This document shows, piece by piece, positions 59,921 to 64,000 of a stretch of 64,000 nt of DNA. The stretch's first letter is position 1, and the number at the start of each line of letters is the position of its first letter. The notes under the pieces are model-generated. The model saw nothing but the letters and a program-made list of their open reading frames with translations, had not been told where the DNA came from and did no database searches. Where the stretch lies: positions 1 to 64,000 of the forward strand of contig CANGPL010000010.1 in NCBI GenBank assembly GCA_947455725.1, given 5' to 3'. The position numbers and the translations under genes are program-made. This DNA comes from Hyphomicrobiales bacterium. Its GTDB lineage: Bacteria > Pseudomonadota > Alphaproteobacteria > Rhizobiales > Beijerinckiaceae.

Positions 59921-62900
59921 ATGTCCAAACTTCTTCAGAGCGTGACGGCTGCGATCTCACAAAAGCGACATGTCGTCTTATCGTCCGTGCCTGACGGCTT
60001 TGACGCCATTGTCACAGCGGATCTCGCCCGAGGCCTAGCACGTGACGGGCATGGCAAAGCGGCGGCGTTGGTGTTTGTTGCTCGTGATGGTCAACGGCAA
60101 GCGGCTATGGAAGCCGCGCTTGGTTTTGTTGCACCCGATATTGAAGTGTTAAGCTTTCCAAATTGGGATTGCCAGCCTTATGACCGCGTGTCGCCCAACA
60201 GTTCAATTACATCGCGACGTATGACGGTCTTGGCGCGCCTAGCGAGGTCGCAAACAAGTGAAGATCAACCGCGCGTTTTAATCGTTACAGCCAATGGGTT
60301 GATGCAGCGCGTTCCTTCTCGCGCGCGCGTGGGTTCGGATAGTTTTTCCGCAGCACCCGGTAACCGTGTCGATACAACGGCTTTGGGTTTATGGCTCGAG
60401 AATAATGGCTTCATGCGCCAATCGACCGTTAGGGAAACGGGTGAATATGCCGTGCGAGGCGGCATTATCGATTTATATGCACCCGGAATGACGGGTCCCG
60501 TTCGCTTAGATTTTTTTGGTGACACGTTAGAGTCGATTAGAAGCTTCGATCCCGAAACACAAAGAACCATCGGACAATTACGCTCGCTTGATCTCGTGCC
60601 GATGAGCGAAGTTCAACTAACAACGGAATCAATCAAACGTTTTCGCCAAGGCTATGTCGCGAGTTTTGGTGCGCCGGGTCGTGATGATCATTTTTATGAA
60701 GCAATCAGTGAAGGGCGTCGCCCAGCCGGGTTAGAACATTGGCTGCCTTTATTTCATGAAAAATTAGATAGTGTTTTTGACTATGTGGCTGACGTTCCAT
60801 TCGTACTAGATCCTCTCGTGGAGGAAGCAGCAAGCGAACGGCTCAAACAAATCAATGATCATTATGAGGCACGGCGTGAGGCAATGTCTCATCCGCAACC
60901 GGGTATTGCGCCCTATAAGCCGCTTGCGCCCGATCGTTTACATCTAAAACTATCGGATTTTGAAGCAGCGTTACAAAGCCGTTTGGTTCTTCGATTAACG
61001 CCATTCAATATCATCGAAACAAGCCCGCTCTCGGTTATCGATGCAGGTGCAAGGCAGGGTCGGATATTCGCTGCTGAACGCGCAGCCGCTGAAGGTGCTG
61101 ATAAAAATGACGATGGTAAAAACGTATTTGATGCCGTTGTCGGCCATATTGTCGATCTGCGTACCTCAACACGTCGCATCTTGGTTGCCGCGTGGTCCGA
61201 AGGCGCGCGTGAGCGGTTGGGTCACGTCTTATCCGATCATGGACTATCCGGTCTGGTGCCGGTTTCGACCTATACGCAGGCCTTGGCGCTAAAAGCGGGT
61301 GAGGTTGGGCTAGCGGTTTGGGGTATTGAGCGAGGATTTGAAACGGATACGCTCGTCGTCATCGGCGAGCAGGATATTCTCGGCGATCGTTTGGTCCGTA
61401 AGGCACGCCGTTCCAAGCGCGCACAGGATGTTATAGCGGAGGCAGGTAGTCTAACGCCCGGCGATCTTGTCGTTCATGTGGACCATGGTATCGGACGATT
61501 TGTTGGCCTCAAGACCATCGATGCTGCTGGTGCGCCCCATGATTGTGTCGAGCTGCATTATGCCGGGGGCGATCGCTTATTTTTGCCCGTCGAAAACCTT
61601 GACCTCCTATCGCGCTACGGTTCTGAAGACACAGAAATTGCGCTCGATCGATTAGGTGGCGGAGCATGGCAGGCGCGGAAGGCGAAACTGAAGCAGCGCA
61701 TACGCGAAATGGCGCATGCGTTGATCAAAATTGCCGCTGCTCGCTTGATGAAAGAGGCGCCGAAGCTCACGGTCGCGCACGGATTATATGAAGAATTTGC
61801 CGCTAAATTTCCGTATGATGAAACCGAAGATCAGCTCTCTTCGATTGAATCAGTTTTAAGCGATTTAGCGTCCGGCCGTCCGATGGATCGCTTGCTCTGC
61901 GGCGATGTTGGATTTGGTAAAACAGAGGTCGCGTTACGTGCCGCTTTCGTTGCGGCTTTAGCTGGTAAACAGGTGGCGGTTGTTGTTCCGACTACACTGT
62001 TGGCACGGCAACATTACAAAACCTTTGCGACGCGTTTTGCAGGCCTACCTGTCGTTGTTCGGCAATTGTCACGCTTTGTTTCAACGAGCGAGGCGAAAGA
62101 AACAAAGGCAGGGCTTACGGACGGAACGGTCGATATCGTAATCGGTACCCATGCGCTTCTTGGTAAGGCGATATCGTTCAAAGACCTCGGCTTACTTATC
62201 GTTGACGAAGAGCAGCATTTTGGCGTTGGACATAAAGAACGTTTGAAAGAACTTCGCGCCGAAGTGCACGTTTTAACACTGACCGCTACGCCGATACCAC
62301 GCACGCTGCAATTGGCGATGACAGGTGTGCGCGATCTATCGATTATGGCAACGCCGCCCGTTGATCGGCTGGCTGTCCGTACCTTTGTGATGCCGTTTGA
62401 TCCATTGATGATCCGTGAGGCCTTGTTGCGGGAACGCTATCGCGGTGGACAGAGCTTTTACGTCTGCCCGCGCATTGAAGATATCGCTGAGGTACAAGCC
62501 TTCTTGGCGGCTGAAGTACCGGAAGCAAAGGTCGGTGTCGCGCATGGGCAGATGCCAGCGCAAGAACTCGAAAGCGTTATGACGGCGTTTTACGAAGGCC
62601 AATATGATATTCTCTTATCGACCGCGATTGTTGAATCCGGACTTGATATCCCAAGCGCGAATACCCTTATCATTCATCGTGCGGATATGTTTGGCTTGGC
62701 CGCACTTTATCAACTTCGCGGACGCGTGGGGCGCGGCAAGACGCGTGCCTATGCGCTCTTCACTGTTCCCGCAAACCGCACTTTGACGGTTCAGGCAGAG
62801 AAACGTCTCAAAGTCTTGCAATCGCTCGATCGCTTGGGCGCTGGCTTTGAATTGGCGTCCCATGATTTGGATTTGCGTGGCGCTGGTAACCTCTTGGGCG

Positions 62901-63478
62901 ACGAGCAATCCGGCCATATCAAAGAGGTTGGCTACGAGCTTTATCAACAAATGCTTGAAGAGGCCGTCGCACAACTTAAAGCCGGCATTGAGGATGACGA
63001 CGCGATCGAAGGCCATTGGTCACCTTCCATTACAATTGGTACGCCGGTTATGATTCCTGAGCCTTACGTGCCGGATCTAACGCTTAGAATGCAGCTTTAT
63101 AAGCGCCTCGCTGGTCTCGAAACCGACGGCGATATTGATGCCTTTGGCGCGGAATTGATTGATCGCTTTGGCCCACTGCCGGATGAGGTTCGGCAATTAC
63201 TTTCCATCGTGGGCATTAAAGCTTTGTGCCTCCGCGCCAATGTCGAGAAGATCGATGCCGGTCCGCGTGGGATTATCATCAGCTTCCGGGAGAATGCCTT
63301 TACTAACCCCGATGGTTTGATCCGCTATATCGGCCAATATGGATCGCTGGCCAAGGTCCGCCCCGATATGCGGATCGTGTTCATCGACGAATTTGATACG
63401 CCAAATGCACGGCTTAAGGCCTCGCAAGCCTTATTGCGCGATCTCGTACGAATTGCAGAAGAAAAGAAAAAGACTTGA
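59921..63478 (+). CDS. mfd: Transcription-repair coupling factor Mfd
   Basis: The 1185-residue protein has the Mfd order: UvrB-like N-terminal domains, the RNA polymerase interaction domain starting at LTPGDLVVHVDHGIGRFVG (about residue 515), the helicase with Walker A (GDVGFGKTEVALR), DEEQHFGV and the LRGRVGRGKTRAY motif, and the C-terminal TRCF domain. Mfd removes stalled RNA polymerase and recruits UvrA. It faces the convergent EamA gene, leaving three bases. Confidence 0.97.
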   Translation: MSKLLQSVTAAISQKRHVVLSSVPDGFDAIVTADLARGLARDGHGKAAALVFVARDGQRQAAMEAALGFVAPDIEVLSFPNWDCQPYDRVSPNSSITSRRMTVLARLARSQTSEDQPRVLIVTANGLMQRVPSRARVGSDSFSAAPGNRVDTTALGLWLENNGFMRQSTVRETGEYAVRGGIIDLYAPGMTGPVRLDFFGDTLESIRSFDPETQRTIGQLRSLDLVPMSEVQLTTESIKRFRQGYVASFGAPGRDDHFYEAISEGRRPAGLEHWLPLFHEKLDSVFDYVADVPFVLDPLVEEAASERLKQINDHYEARREAMSHPQPGIAPYKPLAPDRLHLKLSDFEAALQSRLVLRLTPFNIIETSPLSVIDAGARQGRIFAAERAAAEGADKNDDGKNVFDAVVGHIVDLRTSTRRILVAAWSEGARERLGHVLSDHGLSGLVPVSTYTQALALKAGEVGLAVWGIERGFETDTLVVIGEQDILGDRLVRKARRSKRAQDVIAEAGSLTPGDLVVHVDHGIGRFVGLKTIDAAGAPHDCVELHYAGGDRLFLPVENLDLLSRYGSEDTEIALDRLGGGAWQARKAKLKQRIREMAHALIKIAAARLMKEAPKLTVAHGLYEEFAAKFPYDETEDQLSSIESVLSDLASGRPMDRLLCGDVGFGKTEVALRAAFVAALAGKQVAVVVPTTLLARQHYKTFATRFAGLPVVVRQLSRFVSTSEAKETKAGLTDGTVDIVIGTHALLGKAISFKDLGLLIVDEEQHFGVGHKERLKELRAEVHVLTLTATPIPRTLQLAMTGVRDLSIMATPPVDRLAVRTFVMPFDPLMIREALLRERYRGGQSFYVCPRIEDIAEVQAFLAAEVPEAKVGVAHGQMPAQELESVMTAFYEGQYDILLSTAIVESGLDIPSANTLIIHRADMFGLAALYQLRGRVGRGKTRAYALFTVPANRTLTVQAEKRLKVLQSLDRLGAGFELASHDLDLRGAGNLLGDEQSGHIKEVGYELYQQMLEEAVAQLKAGIEDDDAIEGHWSPSITIGTPVMIPEPYVPDLTLRMQLYKRLAGLETDGDIDAFGAELIDRFGPLPDEVRQLLSIVGIKALCLRANVEKIDAGPRGIIISFRENAFTNPDGLIRYIGQYGSLAKVRPDMRIVFIDEFDTPNARLKASQALLRDLVRIAEEKKKT

Positions 63479-63481
63479 TCG

Positions 63482-64000
63482 TTAGGGCAGGGGAGTTGAG
63501 CGATCAAAGCGGACCATAAACAACCCCGCAACAATAACGATAGCCGCACCAATAAGGGTCATCTGATCTGGTACATCACCAAAAACAATAACGCCCCACA
63601 TCACGGCCCATATCATCGCCGTATATTCAAATGGCGCAATAAACGAAGCCTCGGCGTGTTTATAGGCGTAGACCACAAGCGGTAATTGCAGCGACGATAG
63701 AACACCTGCCAACATCATCATGCCGATATCAATCGGGGTAGGGAAGCTCCAGGCACGGGTTAAAAAGGCGAGGCTCTTATTGCCGGCTTCACCGAGATCG
63801 AGGGCATAAAAAGCAAATGCAAAACCTGCATAAAAAAGCGTGAAGACCGCGCTTTGCCAAAGCGATGTTACCGAAGTTGGAAGCGACTGGTCAACCCGGC
63901 GGGTGAGCACTTGGCCAAGCCCATATAAGAACGCGCAGCCAAGAGCTAAAAGCGCTTCCGGTTGAAAAATCGTCGAGCCCGGCCGGGTCATTACAAGCAC
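63482..64000 (-). CDS. EamA/DMT family transporter, 5' part outside window
   Basis: The 172 visible residues are the C-terminal half of a DMT-superfamily permease, with about five hydrophobic spans and the conserved FIAPFEYTAMIWAVMWGVIVFGD repeat motif. The gene continues past the window edge, since family members are near 300 residues. Substrate unknown. Confidence 0.82.
   Translation of the reverse strand: MLVMTRPGSTIFQPEALLALGCAFLYGLGQVLTRRVDQSLPTSVTSLWQSAVFTLFYAGFAFAFYALDLGEAGNKSLAFLTRAWSFPTPIDIGMMMLAGVLSSLQLPLVVYAYKHAEASFIAPFEYTAMIWAVMWGVIVFGDVPDQMTLIGAAIVIVAGLFMVRFDRSTPLP

Overview
This 64 kb window is a stretch of an alphaproteobacterial core chromosome, most likely from the order Hyphomicrobiales (Rhizobiales). 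The evidence is the protein sequences and the gene order: argS-SPOR-nagZ-scpAB-tatABC-serS-surE-pcm-nlpD, yajC-secDF-Mth938-like-NDUFAF6-like, gyrA-coaD-ppi-ppi-queA-tgt, an hdaA-type DnaA relative, a DUF1127 small protein and a GTTC-N7-GTTC SOS operator. GC content looks like the mid-50s by eye (not counted). I see no prophage, insertion sequence, integron, CRISPR array or toxin-antitoxin island. Coding density is high and no gap without a gene exceeds 300 bases. The longest is 57075-57361, with one strong hairpin followed by AT-rich sequence.

Layout. 1-2.7 kb: a TusA-like sulfur carrier, mobB and mobA (molybdenum cofactor), a small heat-shock protein with a possible SD-sequestering leader, an unknown acidic protein and tRNA-Lys(UUU). 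2.9-7 kb: glmU, glmS (UDP-GlcNAc synthesis) and a DUF502 membrane protein. 7-13.4 kb, minus strand: recG, a molybdopterin oxidoreductase, ndk, purN, purM. 13.5-18.6 kb: a CDP-alcohol phosphatidyltransferase, hdaA, ppk, ppx (polyphosphate), with a PHO-box-like promoter before ppk. 18.6-27.2 kb: rnd, aspS, maeB, an unknown exported protein, a PfkB kinase, erpA. 27.3-40.2 kb: dgt, argS, SPOR protein, nagZ, scpA, scpB, tatABC, serS, surE, pcm and an NlpD-like lipoprotein, ended by a strong terminator. 40.2-45.5 kb: a DUF815 ATPase, then yajC-secD-secF with two genes related to mitochondrial complex I assembly factors. 45.5-51 kb: trmFO, DUF1127, uvrA and ssb, with an SOS box between the last two. 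51.1-64 kb: dctA, gyrA, coaD, two cyclophilins, queA, tgt, sdhE, mfd and a partial EamA transporter.

How the genes connect. glmU, glmS, nagZ, the SPOR protein and the NlpD-like protein concern the cell wall. The Tat and Sec-DF genes handle export. uvrA, ssb, recG, mfd, gyrA, hdaA and scpAB serve genome maintenance. queA/tgt and trmFO modify tRNA. TusA, MobA and MobB could serve the molybdoenzyme at 9-11 kb.

I found no obviously new multi-gene system. The observations most worth checking are a TGT enzyme lacking all four canonical zinc ligands, the NDUFAF3/NDUFAF6-like pair behind secDF with lost prenyl-synthase motifs, a cyclophilin with a histone-H1-like Lys/Ala/Pro tail, the hsp20 leader, the LexA and PHO operators, and a 580-residue exported protein of unknown function.
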